From: Pedobacter sp. BMA
Lineage (GTDB): Bacteria > Bacteroidota > Bacteroidia > Sphingobacteriales > Sphingobacteriaceae
DNA length: 64,000 bases
Reading direction: 5' to 3'
Assembly (NCBI RefSeq): GCF_001027745.1
Contig: NZ_LECU01000003.1
Coordinates: 310,001 to 374,000, forward strand
Positions 57,254 through 64,000 of the stretch are shown one piece after another. The position numbers and the translations under genes are program-made. The stretch's first letter is position 1, and each line of letters opens with the position of its first letter. Below the pieces are notes generated by a model. That model ran no database searches. It saw nothing but the letters and a program-made list of their open reading frames with translations, and had not been told where the DNA came from.

Positions 57254-58492
57254 TTACCGTTCGGTATTATTAGGTCTGGTGTAAACCAGTTGCATTACAT
57301 TGATATTCCGCATGGCGAAAGCCGCCTCACAGTAATTTAGGTAATAATTCCACTTCCGGATAAAGGTTTCATCGAAACCTAAAGCCTTCACTTTATCGAG
57401 TTGTTTATTGAAGGCAACGTACCACAGATGCAAGGTTTTAGCGTAATCTAAGCCCATATCTTTCAAATCGACCAAAGTTAAATCGCCTGTGTTATTAATA
57501 GCCTTGTTGATTGCGGCCACAGAAGGCAGTAATGAGCCTGGAAAAATATGCTTTTGAATCCAATCTACCCCATCCCGCAACTGCTCGTACCGGCAATCTG
57601 GTGAGGTTATTACCTGAAAAGCAAAGATCCCGTCTTTTTTAAGTAGCGACTGACATTTCTCAAAATAAGTCTCCAGATACTGATGCCCTACGGCTTCCAG
57701 CATTTCAATGGAAACAATTTTATCAAAAGTCCCTTCAATCTTACGATAATCCTGAATGATGATCGAAACACGATCTTCCAGCCCCGCCTCACGCACTCTT
57801 TCTACGGCAAGTTTCTGCTGTTCTCTGGAAATGGTAACAGAGGTAACCCTACATCCGTAGTTCTTCGCAAGGAAAATTGCATTACCACCCCAGCCACTGC
57901 CAATTTCCAGTACATGATCTGTTGCTTTTACTTTTAGCTGTTTGGCTAACCGGTCATATTTAGCATATTGTGAATCTTCCAGACTGGTATGCTCATCTAA
58001 AAAATAACCGCTGGAATAAGTCATTGTTTTATCCAAAAACGTAGCAAAAAAATCGTTATTAAGATCGTAATGTTCCGAGATATTTTTTTGAGAACCAGCC
58101 AGTGTATTGGCCCTTCTAACGTGTGTAAGTTTATTTACAAACTTAAACAAGTTAAGTGCAATCGATTTTACCTTGCTTCCTGTTACCGACGGCGCATTTT
58201 CCACATTCAAAAGCACCCAGTTAATTACCTGGGTAATATTCGAGGTATCCCACAAACCAGATGTGTAGCCTTCGCCAAAACCAATGTCTCCATACAGTGC
58301 AATGGACTTAAAAAAATCAGGATGATTAACCTGGATGTCAGCTGAAATTTTACCCTCGCCATTTCCAAAGGTTATCACTTCGCCGTTTGGCAATGCTAAT
58401 TCCAGTTTCCCTAAAGTCATTTTGGCCAGGGCACTCAGTACCACTTTTTCAAAAAAACCTTTTGATGTTTTGGTAGCGACAAGCGTATTCAT
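57254..58492 (-). CDS. Cyclopropane-synthase-like SAM methyltransferase (412 residues)
   Basis: 412 residues in the CFA synthase family: N-terminal domain (about 20-120), then HYDLNNDFFATFLDKTMTY (about 141-159) and the SAM site VLEIGSGWGGNA (194-205). The usual active-site Cys of YSCAY is Ser here (YSSGY, about 159-163), the E of MFEHVG is kept as MLEAVG, and the His of the LLHTIGS motif appears as Gln (AFQVITS). These differences from E. coli Cfa suggest an unusual product, such as a methylated rather than cyclopropanated chain, or altered bicarbonate use. Last gene of a five-gene operon, 12 bases after DUF1365. Confidence 0.9.
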   Translation of the reverse strand: MNTLVATKTSKGFFEKVVLSALAKMTLGKLELALPNGEVITFGNGEGKISADIQVNHPDFFKSIALYGDIGFGEGYTSGLWDTSNITQVINWVLLNVENAPSVTGSKVKSIALNLFKFVNKLTHVRRANTLAGSQKNISEHYDLNNDFFATFLDKTMTYSSGYFLDEHTSLEDSQYAKYDRLAKQLKVKATDHVLEIGSGWGGNAIFLAKNYGCRVTSVTISREQQKLAVERVREAGLEDRVSIIIQDYRKIEGTFDKIVSIEMLEAVGHQYLETYFEKCQSLLKKDGIFAFQVITSPDCRYEQLRDGVDWIQKHIFPGSLLPSVAAINKAINNTGDLTLVDLKDMGLDYAKTLHLWYVAFNKQLDKVKALGFDETFIRKWNYYLNYCEAAFAMRNINVMQLVYTRPNNTER

Positions 58493-58504
58493 AAAATTAA
58501 TCTA

Positions 58505-59335
58505 TTATGGTTTGGGTTTATATGGTTTATATACGTTACGTTGCAGCTCAGGGTTTTCAGCTTTAGGATGAAAGGGTATTTTTTTAATCCACAATTTAAA
58601 TGCCTGCCAGTGAATCATGCCCATTATCTGTAAAGGAATTAAAGGAATCGACAGAAAATATCTGATCATGCTGGCATTTGATAATGTTTTTTTATCTCCA
58701 TTTAATGTACTGATAAAAAAACGGTTACCCTGTTTGTCAATGTCGTCTATTTTAATTTCAAGCCTGGCATCGGGTACCGTCAGATTGAAATCGAATGAAT
58801 CATCATGATCGATAAATGGTGAAACGTAAAAATATTTTGTGGTAATTTTTTTAAATGTATTTCCGTTTAATTCTTCTTTCCCAAAGAAAAAAAGCTTCAT
58901 TTCATGGTAAGTATTGCTGATTTCTGCCACACAGCAAACCGGATGTTCATTTTCATCAAAACAAAAGTAGAACGACACAGGATTGAAGTTGTAACCTAAC
59001 ACGTTCAGATTAGTCAGCAACCTGATTTTCAAATTTCTTCCATTCACCCCATTTTGCTCCAGATAATCTTCAAGATGGCCCCTAACGTTCTTAGCCGGAT
59101 CCGGATTTTCTCTTGGTAATTGCAGGTGCTCGGCATCCCTGAAAGAAAACAAGTTAAATTTATTTCTGCTAAACCACCTCAGCTTTTTTGCCAGCACATC
59201 AATTTCATCCAGGTCAATATAAAACATGTATACGCTGTACCAAAACGAATGCTTTTTTGGTGCAAGCCGGTGATGCATCACTTTGGCGGTATATATGGAA
59301 GACCTAAAGGGTAAGGTGGTATCTCTAACGGACAT
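58505..59335 (-). CDS. DUF1365-family protein
   Basis: 276 residues from ATG 59335 (MSVRDTTLPF); the longer frame would need a TTG at 59344. Typical: IYTAKVMHHRLAPKKHSFWYSVYMFYIDLDE (about 13-43), LRIRLLTNLNVLGYNFNPVSFYFCF-like core, FFGKEEL and YVSPFIDHDDSF. DUF1365 proteins nearly always sit next to a CFA-like enzyme and a flavin oxidoreductase, as here, but the reaction is not known. Part of the five-gene operon, with 12 bases to the next gene. Confidence 0.88.
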   Translation of the reverse strand: MSVRDTTLPFRSSIYTAKVMHHRLAPKKHSFWYSVYMFYIDLDEIDVLAKKLRWFSRNKFNLFSFRDAEHLQLPRENPDPAKNVRGHLEDYLEQNGVNGRNLKIRLLTNLNVLGYNFNPVSFYFCFDENEHPVCCVAEISNTYHEMKLFFFGKEELNGNTFKKITTKYFYVSPFIDHDDSFDFNLTVPDARLEIKIDDIDKQGNRFFISTLNGDKKTLSNASMIRYFLSIPLIPLQIMGMIHWQAFKLWIKKIPFHPKAENPELQRNVYKPYKPKP

Positions 59336-59400
59336 GATTAACAAGTTACAAAAAATATTCGTTCAGTTATAAAGCGGGAACAGGCGTGAACGACATTCTG

Positions 59401-60645
59401 CTATAAATTTTTACACAGATCAACGGCACTTTTGTAAGCATCCTCATGAAAACCATACTTAAAATAACTTCCGCAATAATATACTGGCCCTGTTTCATTT
59501 AGTTGATGAAGCTGTTCCTGCGCCTGCATTGCCGGGACATCAAATAAAGGATGATGGTAATCAATTTCTTTAACGATCTTGTCAGGATTTAACGTGGCTG
59601 TCGGATTAATCGAAACAAAGTAATTTGTCTTTTCAGATACACCTTGTAAGCTATTCATCCAGTATATTGTACTTGGCAGCAATTTACCGTTTTGCTTTTC
59701 CACGCGATAATTCCAGCTACTCCAGGCCAGTCTCGCTTTAGGCATCTGGGCTTCATCGGTATGTACTACGGCTTTATTCAGCTGATATTTAAATTTCGAA
59801 AGGAGTTGGGTTTCCAGAGGTGTTTTATCTTTAACCATTTCAAACGTTTCATCTGCATGGCTGGCCATAATCACCTTGTCAAATTCAAATTTCTCGCCTT
59901 TTGAATTTTCGACTTCCACCTTTCCGTTTTCAAGTCGCCGAACAGCAATCACTTTATTGTTGATTTTGATCCGGTCTCGAAAAGGGGCAATCAATTTTTC
60001 GCGGTAGGCCTGACTTCCATTTTGAAGCGTGTACCATTGGTGCTGGGTATCTAAGCCCAAAAATCCATGGTTTTTAAAAAACCTGATTAAAGTAACAGCC
60101 GGGAAATCCAGAATCTGTTCCATAGGTGCACTCCAAACCGCAGCACTCATTGGAATGAGATATTGCCAGAGCATATCATCACTATATCCAAACTCTTTAA
60201 AAAACCTGCCTATGGAGTAATCCTGAAATTCCGGTTTGTCGAGAATTTCGATGCTCTGTTTATTGAAACGGTTAATTTGCATCAACATCTTTAAATAAGA
60301 AATGTTGAAGAGATTTTTACGCTGGGCGAACAGATGGTTTAAACTGGACCCGCTATACTCCAGATGCTTTGGTAAAAACTGAACGCTGAACGACATATCT
60401 GTTTTAATAACCGGCGCATCTATTTCAGCAAACATTTCCGTCAAATTCGGATAAGTCTGGTAATTGAAAACCATAAAGCCAGTGTCCAGATAAATGGGCT
60501 TTCCGTCTTCTTCCAGCGTAATGGTGTTGGTATGCCCGCCAATGTAATCAGCCTGTTCAAAAATGGTGATGTTGTATTTATGCTGCAGCTTATGGGCACA
60601 GCCCATACCAGCTATCCCTGAGCCAATAATGGCAAGTGTATTCAT
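59401..60645 (-). CDS. FAD-dependent amine-oxidase-like oxidoreductase of CFA clusters
   Basis: 414 residues. Dinucleotide fold at the start: IIGSGIAGMGCAHKLQ with GxGxxG at about 8-13 and an acidic residue closing the beta-alpha-beta unit at E36 (FEQADYIGGHTNT). NAD(P)-binding Rossmann-like / amine-oxidase type; a conserved block is AVWSAPMEQILDFPAVTLIRFF (about 170-190). Homologues are always paired with DUF1365 and CFA-like genes. In Rhodobacter sphaeroides a comparable locus makes furan fatty acids via a flavin desaturase (UfaD) and methyltransferase (UfaM), as I recall. Role here is inferred. Confidence 0.88.
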   Translation of the reverse strand: MNTLAIIGSGIAGMGCAHKLQHKYNITIFEQADYIGGHTNTITLEEDGKPIYLDTGFMVFNYQTYPNLTEMFAEIDAPVIKTDMSFSVQFLPKHLEYSGSSLNHLFAQRKNLFNISYLKMLMQINRFNKQSIEILDKPEFQDYSIGRFFKEFGYSDDMLWQYLIPMSAAVWSAPMEQILDFPAVTLIRFFKNHGFLGLDTQHQWYTLQNGSQAYREKLIAPFRDRIKINNKVIAVRRLENGKVEVENSKGEKFEFDKVIMASHADETFEMVKDKTPLETQLLSKFKYQLNKAVVHTDEAQMPKARLAWSSWNYRVEKQNGKLLPSTIYWMNSLQGVSEKTNYFVSINPTATLNPDKIVKEIDYHHPLFDVPAMQAQEQLHQLNETGPVYYCGSYFKYGFHEDAYKSAVDLCKNL

Positions 60646-60686
60646 GTAATGTAAAATGGATGTTTGAAAGCGTAGATTGTTTAATA

Positions 60687-61718
60687 TTATTTAACCTTTT
60701 GGAATAAATAGTGACAAACCATCCATTCGTTTCCTTTATTGTAATTAAACAATTCCGCGCACGACATATAAAACAAACGCCAGTAAACCCACCATTTTAC
60801 CGCCTGATCCTGGCCATAAGTGTTTTCCAGGATTGGCATAATTTCTTTCTTATGCCTATCCATATTACTCAGCCAGGCTTCAGAAGTTTTGCCGTAGTTG
60901 GTTCCGTTTACCACCCAGTGCTGATCGATTTTTAAATCGTCGTTAAAATAGAAAAACAAGTGATTCGAAGGCATAATTCCCCCGGTAAAAAAGTACTTGC
61001 TCATCCAGTCGGTTTCATCAATTACCTCGAATTTATATGCCAGGGTTTTGTGGGTAAAAATATGAACGAACAATTTACCCTCTGGTTTTAAAAATCCTGC
61101 AACTTTGTTCAGCAAAAATTTGTAGTTGCGCATGTGCTCAAACATTTCAACGGAAACAATCCGGTCGAAAGAATCTGCAATATTGAAGGTATTCATATCT
61201 GCAGTCAGCACCGTCAGATTTTGTATCCCACGTTGTCTGGCCGTATCATCAATAAAGATTTTTTGTGTAGCCGAGTTCGAAACAACGGTGAAAGTACTCT
61301 CCGGAAATTTAGCCGCCATGTACAGCGAGAGCGAACCCCAGCCACAACCCAGTTCCAGCACATTCTGGCCATTTTGCAATTCCGCTCTTTTGCAGGTCAG
61401 GGCAAGCATATCATCTTCCGAAGTGTCGATATCCTTAACACCGGGTTTCCAGTAGCCGCTACTATATTTTAAGTTTTTGCCCAGGCAGTATTGAAAAAAT
61501 TCAGTTGGAAGTTCATAGTGCTGCTCGTTGGCCTCTGCTGTATTCACTGCAATTGGCGATTGCTTGAGTTCGGCAACCAGATCCATGAATTTTTCCTGCT
61601 GCAATTCTTCATCACCAAGCGTTTCATCGTCTAAACGTTGCTTGCAAAGTTTTCTGATTCCCAAACGCAATGCAGTATCAGGAAGTTTGTCGTTTTCTAA
61701 AAGTTTATCGTACCACAT
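60687..61718 (-). CDS. Cyclopropane-synthase-like SAM methyltransferase, CNMT-like branch (343 residues)
   Basis: 343 residues. Motifs: HYELPTEFFQYCLG, KYSSGYW (Ser in place of the classical CFA Cys), VLELGCGWGSLSLYMA (SAM site, about 125-140), DRIVSVEMFEHMRNY and LFVHIFTH (His kept), DWMSKYFFTGGIMPS. These fit the branch related to plant coclaurine N-methyltransferases better than classical CFA synthases. It could methylate an unsaturated acyl chain or a different lipid-linked acceptor. Shares the operon with the other methyltransferase, 41 bases upstream of the flavin oxidoreductase start. Confidence 0.9.
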   Translation of the reverse strand: MWYDKLLENDKLPDTALRLGIRKLCKQRLDDETLGDEELQQEKFMDLVAELKQSPIAVNTAEANEQHYELPTEFFQYCLGKNLKYSSGYWKPGVKDIDTSEDDMLALTCKRAELQNGQNVLELGCGWGSLSLYMAAKFPESTFTVVSNSATQKIFIDDTARQRGIQNLTVLTADMNTFNIADSFDRIVSVEMFEHMRNYKFLLNKVAGFLKPEGKLFVHIFTHKTLAYKFEVIDETDWMSKYFFTGGIMPSNHLFFYFNDDLKIDQHWVVNGTNYGKTSEAWLSNMDRHKKEIMPILENTYGQDQAVKWWVYWRLFYMSCAELFNYNKGNEWMVCHYLFQKVK

Positions 61719-61749
61719 TTTAAGGTAGAAAGTTTAAAAATTAAAGGGC

Positions 61750-62553
61750 TTAAGGCTTTTGTGCGCTCTTGAACCATGGGAAAAAGGCGCTCGTTGTTTG
61801 TTGATATTTTTTGTAGGCTTCCGGTTTGCTCCGAAGATTTTGTTCTTCATTGTTGGGTACGCCGGTTACTTTGGTTAACAGATATAAAATTATAGCCGGA
61901 CTGATAATGGCCAGTATTCCCCATGGGGAAGCCAGCGCAAAGATAAAATAAGCCATCCAGGTTAACCATTCAAAGAAATAGTTGGGATGACGGCTGTAAT
62001 ACCATAGCCCTGTATCGCAAACTTTCCCTTTATTTTTCGGGTCTTTTTTAAACGCAGCAAGTTGCCGGTCTGCAATCAGCTCACCAATAAATGCAATTAA
62101 CCAGATGCCTAATCCAACATATTCGAAAAGAGAAATCTCAGTATCGGTATTTGCGGTGATGATGAAAAACGGAATGGCGAGCAAAACATTTGAAATAGCC
62201 TGAAACTGGAAAAATATAAAAAAATTCCGGTCAGCCTGCTCACCCCATTCGCTGCGAAGCTGCTGGTACCGGCCTTCCTCCTCATCCAGGTGCCCGATTA
62301 CCCGCTGCCATAAATGAATACCCAGCCTTAACTCAGCCAGTAAAAAGACAGTGCAGATTAAAATATTTCTGGTTAAAAACCCCTCGGAAAGAAAGAAGGT
62401 AATGATCGTGATTACAGGAAAATTCAATGCCCAGAACACATCAACAACACCGGCATTTTTAATTTTTTTCGCCCAGAGCCAAACCAAAGCCATAATGGCG
62501 CAGCATGCAACTAATGAGATGAGGGCAATAAAAAGCAGATGTTGATAATCCAT
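61750..62553 (-). CDS. DUF1295/steroid-5-alpha-reductase-like membrane protein
   Basis: 267 residues, about six membrane segments. N-terminal short TM (LLFIALISLVACCAIMALVWLWAKK, about 5-30), then the conserved end VCDTGLWYYSRHPNYFFEWLTW (about 180-201), a motif shared by DUF1295 and isoprenylcysteine methyltransferase-like enzymes that reduce or methylate membrane lipids. It is the first gene of the five-gene operon, 31 bases before the next start. A reductase acting on an unsaturated acyl intermediate would fit, but is unproven. Confidence 0.88.
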   Translation of the reverse strand: MDYQHLLFIALISLVACCAIMALVWLWAKKIKNAGVVDVFWALNFPVITIITFFLSEGFLTRNILICTVFLLAELRLGIHLWQRVIGHLDEEEGRYQQLRSEWGEQADRNFFIFFQFQAISNVLLAIPFFIITANTDTEISLFEYVGLGIWLIAFIGELIADRQLAAFKKDPKNKGKVCDTGLWYYSRHPNYFFEWLTWMAYFIFALASPWGILAIISPAIILYLLTKVTGVPNNEEQNLRSKPEAYKKYQQTTSAFFPWFKSAQKP

Positions 62554-62624
62554 CGTAAGTTTTGGGTTTGGGACTTAGGGATACGCGTAAAACAGAATTT
62601 TCTACTCGACGCTACAGGTAAATC

Positions 62625-62954
62625 CTATCTCTTAATCAGTAATTCTTTAATACCCTCGCCCGGTTTTAATTTAAATAAATGAACTAAAACATAGGCCAGA
62701 GTGGCTATACTACCTAAACATACGAACAAAATTGTAATAGAGATTTTAAGAATAATACTTTTTTCTTTATAAAACATCCATAAAGTAATAATCAGGATGT
62801 TAGCATAGAAATCCCATAATGTGGCTTGCATCCAGGGGATACTACCCAGAAAATCCCATTGTTCAAACAGGTTGCTTTCTAAGGAAGTAGAGATCACTTT
62901 ATAGCACATGAATACCAACAGTGCAGCAAAAAGGATTTTGAAAAAATTAATCAT
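62625..62954 (-). CDS. DUF1475-like small membrane protein
   Basis: 109 residues with three or four hydrophobic segments. The block IPWMQATLWDFYANI (about 40-54), a YKE box (about 63-65) and CLGSIATLAYVL (about 79-90) match my memory of the DUF1475 family. Function unknown. It lies 71 bases upstream of the lipid operon's first gene, same strand, so it might share transcription. Confidence 0.75.
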   Translation of the reverse strand: MINFFKILFAALLVFMCYKVISTSLESNLFEQWDFLGSIPWMQATLWDFYANILIITLWMFYKEKSIILKISITILFVCLGSIATLAYVLVHLFKLKPGEGIKELLIKR

Positions 62955-63030
62955 TGTGCTTGTATATTTTCATCAATATACGACAACAATCGTCAACAGG
63001 ATGTTTATAAAATGAAATCAGAACCTAACA

Positions 63031-63060
63031 GCAAAGCCCGTTAAAAATAACGGGCTTTGC
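63031..63060 (-). terminator. 13-bp hairpin downstream of the desaturase gene
   Basis: GCAAAGCCCGTTA (63031-63043) pairs perfectly with TAACGGGCTTTGC (63048-63060) around an AAAA loop. Located 73 bases after the desaturase stop (63133) and before the DUF1475 start. No long T run follows, so a weaker or Rho-assisted terminator, or an RNA-stability hairpin. Confidence 0.55.
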
Positions 63061-63132
63061 TTTATGATGATGTGATGGGTGATGAACTAGCTCGTTACTT
63101 AAGAGCGTCTACCTGATACTTACTACTCGATA

Positions 63133-63861
63133 CTAAACCTTACGGATCTTGATAATCCTCATCCAGTGCAATACTTTCATTACCGGATAGGTTGGATCAA
63201 ATTCCCACCATTTGGTTGCAAAATTAGGGCTGTTAGGTTTCTTGTGGTGATTATTCTGAAACAATTCACCCATCAGCAAAAAATCCCACGGTAATGAGTT
63301 TTTACTATGATCTTCATTATCATGATTAGAGTAACCGTATTTGTGGCCACACCAGTTCACAATTGCACCGTGTAGTGGTCCCATCAGAAAATGGATCGGC
63401 AATAGGATATACATCCACCAGTGATCGGCAAACATGATGTAAAAACCGATGTAAAATAAACCGCAACCGATTCTCCATAACCATGAATCGCCAATTCGGT
63501 CAACCAATGGCCACTCCGGGTAATTTCCTCTGAAAGCAGGTTCCGGTTCAATCTTGAAATGAAGGTAATTCATGTACATGTTTTTGGTTGCAATCATCAT
63601 CCCGAAAACATCTTTAAAGAAGTGAGGCGAATGCGGGTCCTTTTCAGTATCACTGTAGGCATGGTGCATCCTGTGCAGAATGGCATAAGCCCTTGGATTT
63701 AAAAATGACGAGCCCTGAGAAAATAAAAGGATTAAATAGAAAAACCGCTCCCAGAAAGGTTCCATTTTAAACATCTTGTGTGATGAATAACGGTGGAGAA
63801 AAAAGGTTTGGCTAAAGAGAGAGGAAAACCAATGGCAGAGAAAAAAAATAAGAATTATCAT
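63133..63861 (-). CDS. Membrane-bound acyl-CoA desaturase (FADS family)
   Basis: 242 residues, four membrane segments. Histidine boxes: HRYSSH (23-28), HRMHH (63-67) and NNHH (about 203-206), with an extra Asn-Trp-Cys-Gly-His (NWCGH) near 165. These bind the di-iron centre of stearoyl-CoA-type desaturases. The protein is short relative to eukaryotic forms but normal for bacterial ones. It would supply unsaturated chains, the substrate that the CFA-like enzymes downstream modify. Single gene; its transcription unit appears to end at the hairpin at 63031-63060. Confidence 0.92.
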   Translation of the reverse strand: MIILIFFLCHWFSSLFSQTFFLHRYSSHKMFKMEPFWERFFYLILLFSQGSSFLNPRAYAILHRMHHAYSDTEKDPHSPHFFKDVFGMMIATKNMYMNYLHFKIEPEPAFRGNYPEWPLVDRIGDSWLWRIGCGLFYIGFYIMFADHWWMYILLPIHFLMGPLHGAIVNWCGHKYGYSNHDNEDHSKNSLPWDFLLMGELFQNNHHKKPNSPNFATKWWEFDPTYPVMKVLHWMRIIKIRKV

Positions 63862-63960
63862 GTATGTGTATATGCCTTAATAAACGGAATTAATTGACAT
63901 TTAGTTTTATACTGGTTAGTTATGTCAAATAATGCATATAAAGCGTAAGGTATTTTATTT

Positions 63961-64000
63961 GAAAAAGGCACGAGTGTTCATCCAGTCGTGCCCTTTTTCT
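63961..64000 (-). terminator. Terminator-like hairpin at the right edge
   Basis: GAAAAAGGCACGA (63961-63973) pairs, with one bulged base, with TCGTGCCCTTTTTC (63986-63999). No gene upstream of it on the plus strand points this way, so it most likely ends a minus-strand gene lying beyond the right edge. The interval 63862-63960 holds no gene and probably contains the desaturase promoter region. Confidence 0.5.

Overview
The window looks like chromosome of a Bacteroidota member, most likely Sphingobacteriaceae (Pedobacter or a close relative). The evidence is a SusC/SusD pair, a second TonB-dependent outer-membrane barrel, a PorE-like TPR/beta-propeller/OmpA protein, BlaR1/BlaI, a LytTR/LytS pair whose kinase carries a periplasmic propeller, GH92 and GH2 enzymes, DUF2911, AT-rich DNA, weak Shine-Dalgarno sites and a few TAnnTTTG-type -7 boxes. 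I see no rRNA, tRNA, CRISPR array, intact insertion sequence or prophage. The assignment rests on protein character, not on a database search.

Layout. 1-620 holds the start of a lipoprotein gene cut by the left edge and small, possibly decayed secreted ORFs. 1121-2126 is a pair of overlapping paralogous membrane proteins. 2365-12370 is a tight four-gene operon of exported proteins: a probable outer-membrane barrel, a 1857-residue giant, a 204-residue protein and a fibronectin-III-like protein. A LytTR regulator and its sensor kinase (12399-16227) lie next to it on the other strand. Then come a zinc-ribbon microprotein, a GH2 beta-galactosidase, a tesA/ybbA/ybbP-like trio, two small proteins with a GntP permease, BlaRI, a Met/His-rich barrel, a beta-hydroxyacid dehydrogenase, an AlkC-like glycosylase facing a Nudix hydrolase, a PorE-like protein and a GH92 enzyme. 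37402-42213 is an operon of PIG-L deacetylase, a 34-residue membrane peptide, a sodium:solute symporter and a DUF2911 protein. 42333-49575 has an NtrC-type regulator, an M1 peptidase, a half-length BtuF-like protein divergent from an OppA-like lipoprotein, and an S9 peptidase. 49658-56987 has SusD, SusC and a TonB-dependent barrel. 57254-63861 is lipid-modification genes: two cyclopropane-synthase-like methyltransferases, DUF1365, a flavin oxidoreductase, a DUF1295 membrane enzyme, DUF1475 and an acyl-CoA desaturase.

How the genes may work together. The least explained unit is the four-gene operon at 2365-12370. Its upstream region has two CGCTCA elements exactly 21 bp apart, the geometry LytTR regulators bind, and a LytTR pair is encoded next door. 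A similar 21-bp pair lies upstream of the TonB-dependent barrel at 54537-56987. The second system worth attention is the five-gene lipid operon 57254-62553, which resembles loci linked to cyclopropane, methylated or furan fatty acids. The SusCD, S9, M1 and OppA-like genes suggest use of extracellular peptides.

Limits: domain calls are from motif recognition by eye. Starts were moved from the longest frame where a signal peptide or family N-terminus clearly begins later. Terminators and promoters were found by reading, not by folding software.
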